Shown: positions 9,084-17,304 of the stretch, in pieces
Position numbering within the stretch: the first letter of the stretch is position 1
How the letters are laid out: every line of letters begins with the position of its first letter
Source of the DNA: Denitrovibrio sp.
GTDB lineage: Bacteria > Chrysiogenota > Deferribacteres > Deferribacterales > Geovibrionaceae
Direction of reading: 5' to 3'
DNA: 64,000 nt
Assembly (NCBI GenBank): GCA_002869185.1
Contig: PKTN01000003.1
Coordinates: 82,845 to 146,844 of the forward strand
The notes under the pieces: model-generated
What the model was told of the DNA's origin: nothing
Seen by the model: the letters and a program-made list of their open reading frames with translations, nothing else
Database searches by the model: none
Translations under genes and position numbers: made by a program

Positions 9084-9758
9084 TTATAAGTAGTTTACTA
9101 AAGTGCTCAATGATTTAGCATGAGATTTTAATTGCTCTGTAATTTCTTTATCGTTCATGTTTCGTATCCTTTCCACTGGTCCTGATATGGATAGCGCTCC
9201 GAATAGATCACCATTTTCATCATATATAGGGGTTGCGATAGCACCAAGATAGGCTTCTCTTTCACCATAAGTAATAGCATAACCCTGCATCTTTATATCT
9301 GCTAACTCATGGTCAGTCTCTGCAAGAATGACTTTACCTGCTGCCCCTTGATCAAGAGGTAGTGCCTGACCAACTGTCACACTATGCCTTAATGGAGACT
9401 TGCTTTCTATTCTCATTATGCATTTTCGTGAATCGTTCTCGTGCTTATAAAGTGAGACTGTTTCGTTGGATAATTCCATCATCTGGTTTAGTATTTTCCA
9501 GATAGAATCGTAGACTTTATTTGCAGAAAGATATATGCCTGCAACTTCGAGCATCTTTATGCCTAAACGGTATCTGCCAGTAACAGTGTCTTTGCTGAGA
9601 AATCCATTATTACAGAGTGTGGTGCATAGCCTATGTAGACTCGGTTTTGATAGATCCATCCGCTCGTGTAGCTCCGCAAGAGAAAGATCAACGTCTGAAG
9701 AAGTAAAACATCCGACTATTTGAAGCGCTTTGTCTACGCTGGTGTTACTTATTGTCAA
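9084..9758 (-). CDS. IclR-family transcriptional regulator (probable local repressor)
   Basis: This is a 224-residue regulator with an N-terminal winged helix (about 1-75) and an IclR effector-binding GAF-like domain (about 80-224). The recognition helix is in 'LSKPSLHRLCTTL'. The effector domain shows 'QGAAGKVILA' and the closing 'GALSISGP' motif typical of IclR. The start is TTG at 9758, supported by GGAGGG a few bases upstream; the gene begins inside the last 14 bp of the lyase gene, so it is co-transcribed as the third gene of CoA-transferase, lyase, IclR. It probably controls both this operon and the divergent tctCBA operon. A close paralog lies at 26485-27159. Confidence 0.93.
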   Translation of the reverse strand: MTISNTSVDKALQIVGCFTSSDVDLSLAELHERMDLSKPSLHRLCTTLCNNGFLSKDTVTGRYRLGIKMLEVAGIYLSANKVYDSIWKILNQMMELSNETVSLYKHENDSRKCIMRIESKSPLRHSVTVGQALPLDQGAAGKVILAETDHELADIKMQGYAITYGEREAYLGAIATPIYDENGDLFGALSISGPVERIRNMNDKEITEQLKSHAKSLSTLVNYL

Positions 9759-10668
9759 TTAATCCCTCCAGAAGTCCAAGCTTGTTGAATAAACTATAGT
9801 TTTTTGAAACTATGCCTGTGAAATCTTTGCCAAATAATGCTCTGGCTGTGGTAGCTGCATCTATTATCTCTTTAAGTTTGATCTCTTTTAAATAACCTAG
9901 GGAGTGTAGCATGTGTAAAAGATCTTCTGTAGGGAGATTTCCCGGAGCATCAGGCATGAAAGGGCATCCTCCCATTCCAGCAACAGAGGAATCTATCACT
10001 GTGACATTTGAATGAATAGCTGCTAAAACATTTGCCATCCCCATGCCGAAGGTGTCGTGTAGGTGGATTCCTAGGCGTAAGCTATCTGTAGCATCATATA
10101 CTTTATTGCAAATATTCTTAATCATCCCCGGTGTCGCAAAACCAGAAGTGTCTGATAGACCTATTTCGTCTGCACCTGCATCCTTATAGGCTTGTGATAT
10201 CTCGGTGATAATTTCTATGTTTGGCATCCCTTTGAAATGGCAACCGAAAGCGGCTTGGATTCCAGCACGAACCATAACTCCTTCGCCTCTTGCTGTTTTT
10301 ATCATATCTAATATTGTAGGCATAGCCTCATTTATGCTTTTACCTGTATTCTCTTTATTGTGTTCGTCGCTAGCTGATATAGAGATATTCAGTAGTTTGA
10401 CTTTGGACTCAAGGGCACGTTCCAAACCTCGCTGGTTAAGGACTAACCCTGAGAAGAGGACATCATTATTGTCAGCATAATGTTTGAATAGTTCATCTAC
10501 TCCAGCCATCTGCGGTACACGTTTTTCGTTCACAAACGAACCTAGCTGAACCCTATCCAAACCTGCATCTAGTAGCTGGTCTATTAGCCTTATCTTATCC
10601 TCAAGACTTAGACATATGTAATTACTTTGTAGACCTTCTCTCAGTCCGACCTCTTCTATCTGTATCAT
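9745..10668 (-). CDS. HMG-CoA lyase-family acyl-CoA lyase (HMG-CoA or citramalyl-CoA lyase)
   Basis: This is a 307-residue TIM-barrel lyase of the DRE-TIM/HMGL superfamily. It carries the N-terminal 'VGLREGLQ' (DRE-type metal/catalytic motif), 'GIHLHDTFGMG' with the HxH metal ligands, and 'GMGGCPFMPDAPGN' with the HMG-CoA-lyase catalytic Cys followed by 'PTEDL'. The reaction is retro-aldol cleavage of a 3-hydroxy-3-methylacyl-CoA to acetyl-CoA plus a keto acid. Because the gene in front makes a CaiB-type CoA-transferase and a TTT importer is divergent, the substrate may be citramalyl-CoA (to acetyl-CoA and pyruvate), as in the Chloroflexus citramalate pair, or HMG-CoA. The choice is inference. 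It abuts the transferase gene with a 1-bp overlap. Confidence 0.85.
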   Translation of the reverse strand: MIQIEEVGLREGLQSNYICLSLEDKIRLIDQLLDAGLDRVQLGSFVNEKRVPQMAGVDELFKHYADNNDVLFSGLVLNQRGLERALESKVKLLNISISASDEHNKENTGKSINEAMPTILDMIKTARGEGVMVRAGIQAAFGCHFKGMPNIEIITEISQAYKDAGADEIGLSDTSGFATPGMIKNICNKVYDATDSLRLGIHLHDTFGMGMANVLAAIHSNVTVIDSSVAGMGGCPFMPDAPGNLPTEDLLHMLHSLGYLKEIKLKEIIDAATTARALFGKDFTGIVSKNYSLFNKLGLLEGLIDNK

Positions 10669-11852
10669 TATAAATCTCCGAGAATATTTTTATCGATAAG
10701 CTCGTTAACCTGGTTTTCGTTGAAACCATATGAGTTTAGTATATCCATAGCACCTTCATTCATCTTTGGTGGTTGATGGCGGATAGTGGAATATCTGTCA
10801 CCAATACGCACAGGTAGTGATGGTAGTTTAGAGGTTAGCCCATCACCTAGCTCTGTTTCAACAAGGTTCCCCTCTGCGTTCATTTGTGGGTCATTGAAAA
10901 GATCACCAGGTTTTTTAACCTCTGCAAATGGTATCTTTGCCTGCTCAGCCTTAAGAAGTATATCACTAGAAGTCATTTTAAGAAACTTGTCAGCCAAATC
11001 AGGAACTAGAAAATCCCTCTGAAAAATACGTTGAGAGTTTGTTATCAGTCGTTCATCGGATAAGATGTCGTCAAATTCGAATATCGCACAAAATCGTGTC
11101 CAGTGTCGGTCGCTGGTTATCCCTATGAATATCTGCTCGTTGTCCTTACTGCGAAATAAATCATAAACAGCCCAAGCTCTTGCTCTCTCTGGCATAGGGT
11201 TCATTGCTGTCCCTGTTATAGCCTCACCAGCCATATGTTGACCCATAAGAAATCCAGCAGATTCAAATAGTGTGGAGATAACTTTAGTACCTTTGCCTGT
11301 AGTGACCCTTTCGTAGAGGGCGGTTATGATCCCCATTGCTGCATATGAACCACCCATCACGTCAAGAATAGATGCACCAGCTCTGAGAGGTCTTCCGTTA
11401 GGACCTGTCATATAGGCAAGCCCAGACATCATCTGGATAACTTCGTCGAGTGCTGAGCGTTTTTCATATGGTCCGGGCATAAAACCTTTCATTGAGCAGA
11501 ATATAATCTTGTTATTAATCTCTTTCACTACGTCATACCCAAAACCAAGCCTTTCTATAGTACCGGGTGCGAAATTTTCTATGAAAACATCTGATTGTTT
11601 GACCATCTCGGCTATTGTTTCTTTTCCAGCATCTGACTTAAGGTCTATACATAGGCTCCTTTTATTTCGGTTATAGAATGGAAAAAAACCTCTAGCAAAA
11701 CCTTTTAAGCGTCTAGTGTCATCTCCATCTTTCTTTTCTACGCGGATAACTTCAGCACCAAGATCAGCTAAGATAAGACCACAAGCTGGTCCCATTACAT
11801 TCTGACTGAGTTCTAAAATTTTTATCCCCTTGAGTGGCAGTTGCTGGTTCAT
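10668..11852 (-). CDS. CaiB/BaiF family (type III) CoA-transferase
   Basis: This is a 394-residue family III CoA-transferase. N-terminal 'GIKILELSQNVMGPACGLILADLGAEVIRVE' is diagnostic in pattern, followed by 'NRNKRSLCIDLK' and the catalytic Asp in 'SILDVMGGSYA'. These enzymes transfer CoA between carboxylic acids by an aspartyl-CoA route. It heads the minus-strand operon with the lyase and IclR genes. The likely job is activating the acid imported by TctABC, with succinyl-CoA or acetyl-CoA as donor. The ATG is followed by a clean frame; the ribosome site ('aaggatattta') is moderate. Confidence 0.9.
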   Translation of the reverse strand: MNQQLPLKGIKILELSQNVMGPACGLILADLGAEVIRVEKKDGDDTRRLKGFARGFFPFYNRNKRSLCIDLKSDAGKETIAEMVKQSDVFIENFAPGTIERLGFGYDVVKEINNKIIFCSMKGFMPGPYEKRSALDEVIQMMSGLAYMTGPNGRPLRAGASILDVMGGSYAAMGIITALYERVTTGKGTKVISTLFESAGFLMGQHMAGEAITGTAMNPMPERARAWAVYDLFRSKDNEQIFIGITSDRHWTRFCAIFEFDDILSDERLITNSQRIFQRDFLVPDLADKFLKMTSSDILLKAEQAKIPFAEVKKPGDLFNDPQMNAEGNLVETELGDGLTSKLPSLPVRIGDRYSTIRHQPPKMNEGAMDILNSYGFNENQVNELIDKNILGDL

Positions 11853-11892
11853 GATTAAATATCCTTAAAATATGTTTTGGTATGTGGAATGC

Positions 11893-11928
11893 TGTTTCAT
11901 ATGATAATATCAATGGGTCGTTTGTCAA
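11893..11928 (-). promoter_or_regulatory. Promoter of the CoA-transferase operon with overlapping TGTTTCATAT operator
   Basis: On the minus strand TTGACA (11928-11923), a 16-bp spacer and TATCAT (11906-11901) form a good sigma70 promoter. The element TGTTTCATATGATAATA (11893-11909, plus strand) covers the -10. Its TGTTTCATAT core recurs inverted at 12029-12038 near the divergent tctC promoter, as expected for one repressor (probably IclR) serving both sides. Confidence 0.6.
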
Positions 11929-12013
11929 TGAAAAATCTGATGAATTTTATGAACAAAATAAACTTTAAACTTTAAATTCAGAGTATCTCCAGAAACTTTA
12001 CTTATCCTCCATT

Positions 12014-12038
12014 TATAATATTGTTCTATATGAAACAA
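12014..12038 (+). promoter_or_regulatory. tctC promoter -10 region and IclR-type operator candidate
   Basis: TATAAT lies at 12014-12019 without a good -35. Immediately downstream TTGTTCTATATGAAACAA (12021-12038) is an 18-bp imperfect palindrome (14 of 18 positions symmetric) sitting where transcription would begin. The half-site ATATGAAACA is shared with the operator at 11893. Repression by blocking initiation is an inference. Confidence 0.5.
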
Positions 12039-12097
12039 GATTATTTCATTTAGTGTTTCGTATTAAAGCGTGGCACTTAATAATTCAGGAGGTTCTT

Positions 12098-13090
12098 ATG
12101 AAAAGTTTAGGAAAGACAATTAAATTAGGATTTTTTGCTATTTTAGCAGGGGTCGCATTTATCGCAGCATCATTTCAGCCAGCTCAGGCTGCTGATGTTG
12201 ATGAGATTCACTTCCTCATCCCTGGTGGCGCAGGTGGTGGTTGGGACGGTACAGCAAGAGGTGTTGGTAAAGCACTCCTTGATTCTGGACTAGTTAAGAA
12301 AGTAAGCTTTGAGAACATGTCAGGTGGCGGTGGCGGTAAAGCTATCAACCATATTATCTCTACAGCTCACAGACAAAAGAATACCGTGATGGTAAACTCA
12401 ACACCTATAGTTATTCGTTCACTCACAAAAGTTTTCCCTCAGTCATTCCGTGACCTTACACCTGTAGCTGCAGTTATAGCAGATTACGCAGCTTTTGTTG
12501 TTCCTGATGACTCAAAATATACAAGCTGGGATCAAGTAATGGCTGATTTCAAGAAAGACCCTAACAGCGTAAAGATTGGTGGTGGTTCTGTAAGGGGTGG
12601 TATGGACCATCTTGTACCTGCAATGGCTATCAAAGCAGGCGGTGGGGATCCACTTGATCTTAGATACATAGCATATGACGCTGGTGGAAAAGCTATGGCT
12701 GGACTTCTTTCTGGAGATACTCAAGTACTAGCTACTGGATATGGTGAGGCTATTGGTCTTGCTAAGCAGGGTGAAGTAAGAATCCTTGCTGTAACATCAG
12801 AAGATCGTCTTGCTTCTGCTCCTAAAACTCAGACTCTTAAAGAGCAAGGTTTTGACGTAGTTTTCGCTAACTGGAGAGGTTTCTTCGGTCCTCCAAAACT
12901 TTCTGAAGCTAGACAAGCAGAACTTCAGTCTGTTCTAGAGAAGATGTATAAGACATCTGAGTGGGAAGATATTCGCACAAAACGTGGCTGGCAGAACCTT
13001 TACAAGCCAGGGAAAGAGTTCGTAAGCTTCCTCGAAGATCAAGAGCTTAAGATTGGTGGAATTATGCGCGAGCTTGGTTTTATCAAATAA
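12098..13090 (+). CDS. tctC: TTT-family periplasmic solute-binding protein TctC
   Basis: This is a 330-residue binding protein with a clear Sec signal peptide (hydrophobic core about 10-30, cleavage after 'AQA'). The mature part starts with the TctC pattern 'IHFLIPGGAGGGWDGTAR' and continues with 'FENMSGGGGGKAIN', 'KIGGGSVRGGMDHL' and 'YDAGGKAMAGLLSGD', all TctC/Bug family features. ATG 12098 has a perfect AGGAGG at 12087-12092; a longer frame upstream lacks one. It is the first gene of tctC-tctB-tctA and should bind a tri- or dicarboxylate or related hydroxy-acid in the periplasm. A hairpin follows it, likely limiting read-through into the membrane-protein genes. Confidence 0.95.
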   Translation: MKSLGKTIKLGFFAILAGVAFIAASFQPAQAADVDEIHFLIPGGAGGGWDGTARGVGKALLDSGLVKKVSFENMSGGGGGKAINHIISTAHRQKNTVMVNSTPIVIRSLTKVFPQSFRDLTPVAAVIADYAAFVVPDDSKYTSWDQVMADFKKDPNSVKIGGGSVRGGMDHLVPAMAIKAGGGDPLDLRYIAYDAGGKAMAGLLSGDTQVLATGYGEAIGLAKQGEVRILAVTSEDRLASAPKTQTLKEQGFDVVFANWRGFFGPPKLSEARQAELQSVLEKMYKTSEWEDIRTKRGWQNLYKPGKEFVSFLEDQELKIGGIMRELGFIK

Positions 13091-13110
13091 TATTAATAAT
13101 ATAATAGTTT

Positions 13111-13130
13111 GGCGGTACATTTGTGCCGCC
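13111..13130 (+). terminator. Intercistronic hairpin between tctC and tctB (attenuator)
   Basis: GGCGGTAC-ATTT-GTGCCGCC pairs over 8 bp (one G:U), followed by only a short mixed T stretch. It lies 21 bp after tctC and 23 bp before the tctB ATG. It suits a partial terminator or 3' stabiliser giving more binding protein than membrane subunits. Confidence 0.65.
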
Positions 13131-13152
13131 TTTATTCGTAAAGGAGATTCTT

Positions 13153-13632
13153 ATGGCTAGGGAAAAACTCGGCGCATTTTTAATGCTTATCTTCTCGGTA
13201 GCATACGGGGTTGGCGCTTTCAGTATCCCACTTAGTTTTCTTGCTCAGAGGGAAACTTTTACCTCAAGAACAATGCCGATGGCACTTAGTGTTATTGGTA
13301 TAATATTTTCTCTGATGATAATTATATTGCCTACTATCGATGAGGCAGGAAAGGAGACTTTCGGAACCACGATAAAAGGGATGGAATTTAAAAAGACAAC
13401 ATACCTGATACTACTTATGATTGGCTACGGGCTGATCATGAAGTGGATAGGTTTTATCATAGCTTCTGCAATTTTTCTCATTATAGGCTTCCGAATCTTA
13501 GGTGAGAAGAGGATTAAGGTTCTTATACTTGGGTCTATACCTCTTGTATGTGCACTTTGGATTATAATGTCACTATTGCTTGGTGTATACATTGCGCCGG
13601 GCGAGATATTCTACATGATGGGGATAATATAA
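13153..13632 (+). CDS. tctB: TTT transporter small membrane subunit TctB
   Basis: This is a 159-residue membrane protein with four hydrophobic segments (about 8-28, 42-62, 83-118 split in two, 124-150), the size and topology of TctB. 'SRTMPMALSVIGIIFSLMII' near residue 40 is typical of the family. ATG 13153 is preceded by AAGGAGA at 13141-13147. Its stop overlaps the tctA start as TAATG, so the two membrane subunits are coupled. It forms the transport complex with TctA and receives substrate from TctC. Confidence 0.92.
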   Translation: MAREKLGAFLMLIFSVAYGVGAFSIPLSFLAQRETFTSRTMPMALSVIGIIFSLMIIILPTIDEAGKETFGTTIKGMEFKKTTYLILLMIGYGLIMKWIGFIIASAIFLIIGFRILGEKRIKVLILGSIPLVCALWIIMSLLLGVYIAPGEIFYMMGII

Positions 13633-15161
13633 TGTTTGAAACAATGATGTCAGGAATGTGGACAGGTATGACTGCCACGTTTATCCCTATAAACATAATG
13701 ATGGTTCTTTTCGGTTGTTTTATGGGAAGTTTCATCGGTATGATGCCAGGTCTTGGTCCTATTACGGCTGTTGCACTTATGATTCCTATTACATACGGAC
13801 TTGACCCTACAACAGGTATGGTTCTTCTGTCTGGTGTTTACTATGGTGCGATATTTGGTGGTTCTACATCATCTATCCTTATTAATGAACCGGGTGAGGC
13901 GGCTACAGTTGCTACTGCTATTGATGGTTATCCACTCGCTAGACAGGGTAAACCTGGGAAGGCACTCGCTATCGCGGCATACTCATCATTCTCTGGTGGT
14001 ACTATTGCGGTTATTATTATGATGTTTTTTGCTCCACTGTTAGCTTCAATATCTAAAGGCTTTCAATCTGTCGATTATTTTGCTCTTATGATACTAGGTC
14101 TGACCGCTGTTTCTGCTTTTGCAGGGAAGGGTGGTTTTGCTAAAGCTATGCTTATGACTATCCTAGGTTTGATGCTCTCCACTGTCGGAACAGATCAGAC
14201 ATCAGGAACACAAAGATACACATTCGGCTCTTTGGAGCTTCTTGACGGTATAGAATTCCTTATGCTAGCTATGGCTACATTTGCTCTAACTGAAGCGTTG
14301 CTTCTAGTTCTGAGAAGGGATGAATGCTCAGATAGTCTTAATCCTAAGAGTATAGGGTTCAAAGACCTAAAGGTAACCAAAAAAGAGTTTAAACTTATCG
14401 CACCGACTATTGCACGTTCGTCAATTCTCGGATTTTTAGTTGGAGTTCTCCCTGGTGCAGGGGCGACGCTCGGTTCATTCATGTCTTATGGTATGGAAAG
14501 AAATCTCGCTCCTAAAGAGGAGCAGGAAAAGTTTGGTAAGGGTAGCCTTCGTGGATTATCTGCACCTGAGACAGGTAATAATGCTGCGAGTACAGGTTCT
14601 TTTGTTCCACTTTTGACACTTGGAATACCTGGGTCAGGTACAACAGCTGTTATGCTTGGTGCTCTTGTTGCTTATGGTATAGAGCCAGGTCCTAGACTTT
14701 TTGTAGACAGACCAGAGGTTTTCTGGGGTGTAATCATGTCTATGTATCTAGGGAACGTATTCCTCCTAGTGCTTAATCTACCGCTAATCCCATACTTCGC
14801 AAGGTTGCTTGCTATCCCTAGGGTGATCATGATTCCATGTATCCTCTTCTTCTCTTTGATGGGAGTGTACTTGATCACTTTTAACTCTTTTGATATCCAG
14901 ATGATGGTTATCTTCTGTGTTGTAGCACTATTCCTGAGGTTAATGAACATGCCTATGGCTCCCCTGCTATTGGGCTTTATCCTTGGTGGGCTTATGGAAG
15001 ACAACCTTAGACGTGGGCTTTCGATATACGATAACTCAATATCTTTTATGTGGGAGCGTCCGTTGACACTTGGCATAAATATTGTGACTCTTATCGTTCT
15101 CTTTTTCCCACTGATTAGGTCGACCTTAGGCGGACTTAAATCAAGAGTAATGGCTTCGTAA
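13632..15161 (+). CDS. tctA: TTT transporter large membrane subunit TctA
   Basis: This is a 509-residue polytopic permease. Family signatures are 'GMMPGLGPITAVALMIPITYG', 'YYGAIFGGSTSSILINEPGEAA', 'SVVGVLPGAGAT'-like 'FLVGVLPGAGATLGSFMSYG' and 'PLLTLGIPGSGTTAVMLGALVAYG'. It transports with TctB using an ion gradient. ATG 13632 is within the tctB stop. It is followed by a strong terminator. Confidence 0.95.
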   Translation: MFETMMSGMWTGMTATFIPINIMMVLFGCFMGSFIGMMPGLGPITAVALMIPITYGLDPTTGMVLLSGVYYGAIFGGSTSSILINEPGEAATVATAIDGYPLARQGKPGKALAIAAYSSFSGGTIAVIIMMFFAPLLASISKGFQSVDYFALMILGLTAVSAFAGKGGFAKAMLMTILGLMLSTVGTDQTSGTQRYTFGSLELLDGIEFLMLAMATFALTEALLLVLRRDECSDSLNPKSIGFKDLKVTKKEFKLIAPTIARSSILGFLVGVLPGAGATLGSFMSYGMERNLAPKEEQEKFGKGSLRGLSAPETGNNAASTGSFVPLLTLGIPGSGTTAVMLGALVAYGIEPGPRLFVDRPEVFWGVIMSMYLGNVFLLVLNLPLIPYFARLLAIPRVIMIPCILFFSLMGVYLITFNSFDIQMMVIFCVVALFLRLMNMPMAPLLLGFILGGLMEDNLRRGLSIYDNSISFMWERPLTLGINIVTLIVLFFPLIRSTLGGLKSRVMAS

Positions 15162-15186
15162 GTTGCTTGATAATAAAATAACAAAA

Positions 15187-15216
15187 GCCCGAGGTTTTCA
15201 AGCTTCGGGTTTTTTT
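15187..15216 (+). terminator. Intrinsic terminator of tctCBA
   Basis: GCCCGAGG-TTTTCAAG-CTTCGGGT pairs over 8 bp (two G:U) and runs into six T. The next gene (TauE-like) takes its start 14 bp later, so that gene depends on read-through or a hidden promoter. Confidence 0.88.
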
Positions 15217-15229
15217 GGTGGGAGTATGC

Positions 15230-15952
15230 ATGAGTGATGATATATTGATTATTACCGTTATGTCCTTTATTAGTGGAACGGTGACTGCGGCTCTTGGTTT
15301 CGGTGCAGGTTTGGTGCTGACTCCTCTGCTGACATTCTTAATGCCTATCAAACAGGCTCTCGCTGTGAGTGCTCTCGTCTTTCTAGTTACTTCTGCATCT
15401 AAAGCATACATTTATCGAAAAGAGATAGTTAAACGTGTGTATGTAAAAGGATTGTCCATGTCTATAATGGGGTTAGTTGTTGGTGGTTTTAGTGTTTCAG
15501 TGATTAATCCATTCTATCTTGAAAAATTTCTTGGGCTGGCACTCCTCTATTTTGCAGTTAATGCGATCCGTAGAAAGGATGAGACAAAATCACTTATTCC
15601 AAGTTTTATGTTTCCTGTGATGGGTGGATTTATGTCTATTATGACTCATGCGGGCGGAGCATTCTTTTTCAAATATTGCAGGCTGAATAGTTTGGATAGG
15701 ATGCAGACAGTGGGGACTCTTGCAGGAGTACACTTCACTCTAAATATTATGAAAGCGATCTTTTTTACAGTATCAGGTTTTGCAGCTAGCTCGTATATAT
15801 ATACTCTTATCCCTGCTTATATTGCGTCTATAGCAGGTACGAACTTAGGTCGATATATTCTAAAAAATCACTTAGATGAAGATCTATTTGCAAAAGGGGT
15901 AGGTGCACTACTTATAATTTTGTCATTTAAATTCTTGTTTTTAACAAGTTAA
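15230..15952 (+). CDS. TauE/SafE family sulfite/organic-acid exporter-type membrane protein
   Basis: This is a 240-residue protein with about seven to eight membrane segments and the TauE/SafE (DUF81) repeat pattern, including 'SGTVTAALGFGAGLVLTPLL' at the start and a mirrored 'GGFMSIMTHAGGAFFFKY' in the second half. The family moves sulfite, sulfoacetate or other anions. ATG 15230 has GGGAG at 15220-15224. It follows the tctCBA terminator and ends at a bidirectional terminator facing a periplasmic rhodanese gene, so a sulfur role is likely but not shown. Two more TauE/SafE genes occur at 28133-28876 and 52351-53094. Confidence 0.88.
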   Translation: MSDDILIITVMSFISGTVTAALGFGAGLVLTPLLTFLMPIKQALAVSALVFLVTSASKAYIYRKEIVKRVYVKGLSMSIMGLVVGGFSVSVINPFYLEKFLGLALLYFAVNAIRRKDETKSLIPSFMFPVMGGFMSIMTHAGGAFFFKYCRLNSLDRMQTVGTLAGVHFTLNIMKAIFFTVSGFAASSYIYTLIPAYIASIAGTNLGRYILKNHLDEDLFAKGVGALLIILSFKFLFLTS

Positions 15953-15957
15953 TATAA

Positions 15958-15983
15958 AAAAGGGCACCAGTTGGCACCCTTTA
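15958..15983. terminator. Bidirectional terminator between TauE-like gene and rhodanese gene
   Basis: AAAGGG (15959-15964) pairs with CCCTTT (15977-15982), flanked by A-rich sequence on the left and T-rich on the right. The inner part pairs further (CC with GG). It serves two convergent genes. Confidence 0.75.
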
Positions 15984-16007
15984 TATTTAATACTAATCTA
16001 ATTTAGA

Positions 16008-16502
16008 CTATTTTTTTGGATACTTGTAACCAACATGTTTAATGTTTCCTATGTAAGTCTGAACTGGCTTGCCAGCTTCCAGCCATGCAATGATTCCACC
16101 TTTAAGGTTAACTGCTTTAAACCCCATATCGTTAAGAAGTTTGGTAGCGAATGCGCCTCTACCACCTGATTTACAGTAAACAACTACTTTGTCAGTAAGC
16201 TTGATTTGTTTCCATGCGAGCCACTCAAGAAGACCACGTGGGATCTTTACAAGGTTTTTAGATGGAATAACAAATCCAGTCTCTGCAACTTCTCTGATGT
16301 CAAGAAGTACAAATTTCTCTTTCTTTTTCATCATGCTAATAAGATCTTTAACTTCGATGTTTGTGATCTGGCTGTTAGCCTTCGCGAGCATAGCATCACG
16401 TACTTTAACTATAGATGCAGGTTCAGTTGGAGCAGCAGCGAATGCTGTAGCGCATACCATAGTGAATACAAGTGCAAGAATCAATGTTGTAAGTTTTTTC
16501 AT
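16008..16502 (-). CDS. Periplasmic rhodanese-like sulfurtransferase (Sud-like)
   Basis: This is a 164-residue single-domain rhodanese with a Sec signal peptide (cleavage after 'AFA'). The active-site loop is 'CKSGGRG', with the persulfide-forming Cys at about residue 111, and the domain also shows 'FVLLDIRE' and 'GGIIAWLEAGKP'. A periplasmic single-domain rhodanese beside polysulfide reductase genes resembles Sud of Wolinella, which binds polysulfide sulfur and hands it to PsrABC; this analogy is inference. It has its own promoter with a palindrome upstream. The ATG has GGAGG 11 bp upstream. Confidence 0.92.
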   Translation of the reverse strand: MKKLTTLILALVFTMVCATAFAAAPTEPASIVKVRDAMLAKANSQITNIEVKDLISMMKKKEKFVLLDIREVAETGFVIPSKNLVKIPRGLLEWLAWKQIKLTDKVVVYCKSGGRGAFATKLLNDMGFKAVNLKGGIIAWLEAGKPVQTYIGNIKHVGYKYPKK

Positions 16503-16532
16503 TTCTTACTACCTCCGTTTTACTTATGAGAG

Positions 16533-16585
16533 ATGTTATCTGGAAAGGAGAGTAGTTGTCAAGATAAAGTGAATTATTTTTCACT
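16533..16585 (-). promoter_or_regulatory. Promoter of the periplasmic rhodanese gene with upstream inverted repeat
   Basis: On the minus strand TTGACA (16562-16557), an 18-bp spacer and TAACAT (16538-16533) form a moderate promoter. Just upstream, AGTGAA-TTATTT-TTCACT (16568-16585) is an inverted repeat that could be an operator, possibly for the neighbouring ArsR protein. Confidence 0.45.
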
Positions 16586-16751
16586 AGTTAAACGAGGAAA
16601 GAATAATAATTTTAATGAAAATAGCGTAAATTCATATTTATACGTATTTTTGAATGTGCTTAGGTTTACTTTTTGTTAAAAAGATGAGTGAAATTATATT
16701 ACTTTTAATGGGTGCGTGGAGAATATAGCAAAATCTATTAGATAGTTAAGG

Positions 16752-17084
16752 TTAATCTTCGTCTGAGTTGAGTTGCTGGTTTTTATATTCTAGGTATTTC
16801 TCTTGATCTATGCAGGTTAGTAGAGATTTGATGTATTTGGCCTGCATAACATATAGGGTTTTACGCCCTTCTTTGTATGCTTTTATGACGCCAGCTTTTC
16901 GTAAAACATTTATATGTTTAGTAATATTTGATCTTTCGCAGTCGAAGGATTCTTCTAGTTCATGGCTATATCTGGGTTCCATGCAGATCATTCGAGCCAT
17001 TTGTAACCTCATTGGGTTGGCCATAGCTTTGAAGAATTCTAAAAGGTTGTCTATCTCTGCTTCTGTGCAGTCTCTTAGTGCCAT
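16752..17084 (-). CDS. ArsR-family winged-helix regulator, probably sulfur-responsive
   Basis: This is a 110-residue ArsR/SmtB-type repressor. The core 'FFKAMANPMRLQMARMI' followed by 'ERSNITKHINVLRKAGVI' (recognition helix) and the beta-wing 'EGRKTLYVM' is clear. The metal-binding ELCVC box is absent. It has four cysteines at residues 6, 34, 49 and 91. Some ArsR proteins next to sulfur genes (BigR, SqrR) sense persulfide through a Cys pair, and this gene lies between a rhodanese gene and the psr operon, so polysulfide sensing is a reasonable inference. It is divergent from psrA with a 220-bp gap. No good ribosome site is visible before the ATG. Confidence 0.85.
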   Translation of the reverse strand: MALRDCTEAEIDNLLEFFKAMANPMRLQMARMICMEPRYSHELEESFDCERSNITKHINVLRKAGVIKAYKEGRKTLYVMQAKYIKSLLTCIDQEKYLEYKNQQLNSDED

Positions 17085-17210
17085 AGTTGCTTATACAACA
17101 TGTTTTAGGTGTTAGTCAAATGTAAATATTAATAAGTTGGCAAATATCGCCATATTCTCATATTCTAATATTCGGTTGTTTTAATAGGTGAATAAATACT
17201 CACTAATTGC

Positions 17211-17240
17211 TTGACAAGTTCGAACCTTCTTGTTTAGATT
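17211..17240 (+). promoter_or_regulatory. Probable sigma70 promoter of the psr operon
   Basis: TTGACA (17211-17216), an 18-bp spacer and TAGATT (17235-17240) precede psrA by 65 bp. Upstream, ATATTC occurs three times in about 23 bp around 17152-17175, a possible binding region for the divergent ArsR regulator. Confidence 0.5.
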
Positions 17241-17304
17241 ATGAAAAGCCGAAGCAAGTGTTGATCTATTTTGTTTTGGCAAAATTTTTACTATGAGGGG
17301 ATTA

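Noticed and set aside
12071..12086. TGGCAC resembling a sigma54 -24 element before tctC
   Set aside because: No -12 GC at the correct spacing, and it runs into the ribosome site; the operator and TATAAT upstream are better explained by a sigma70 promoter.
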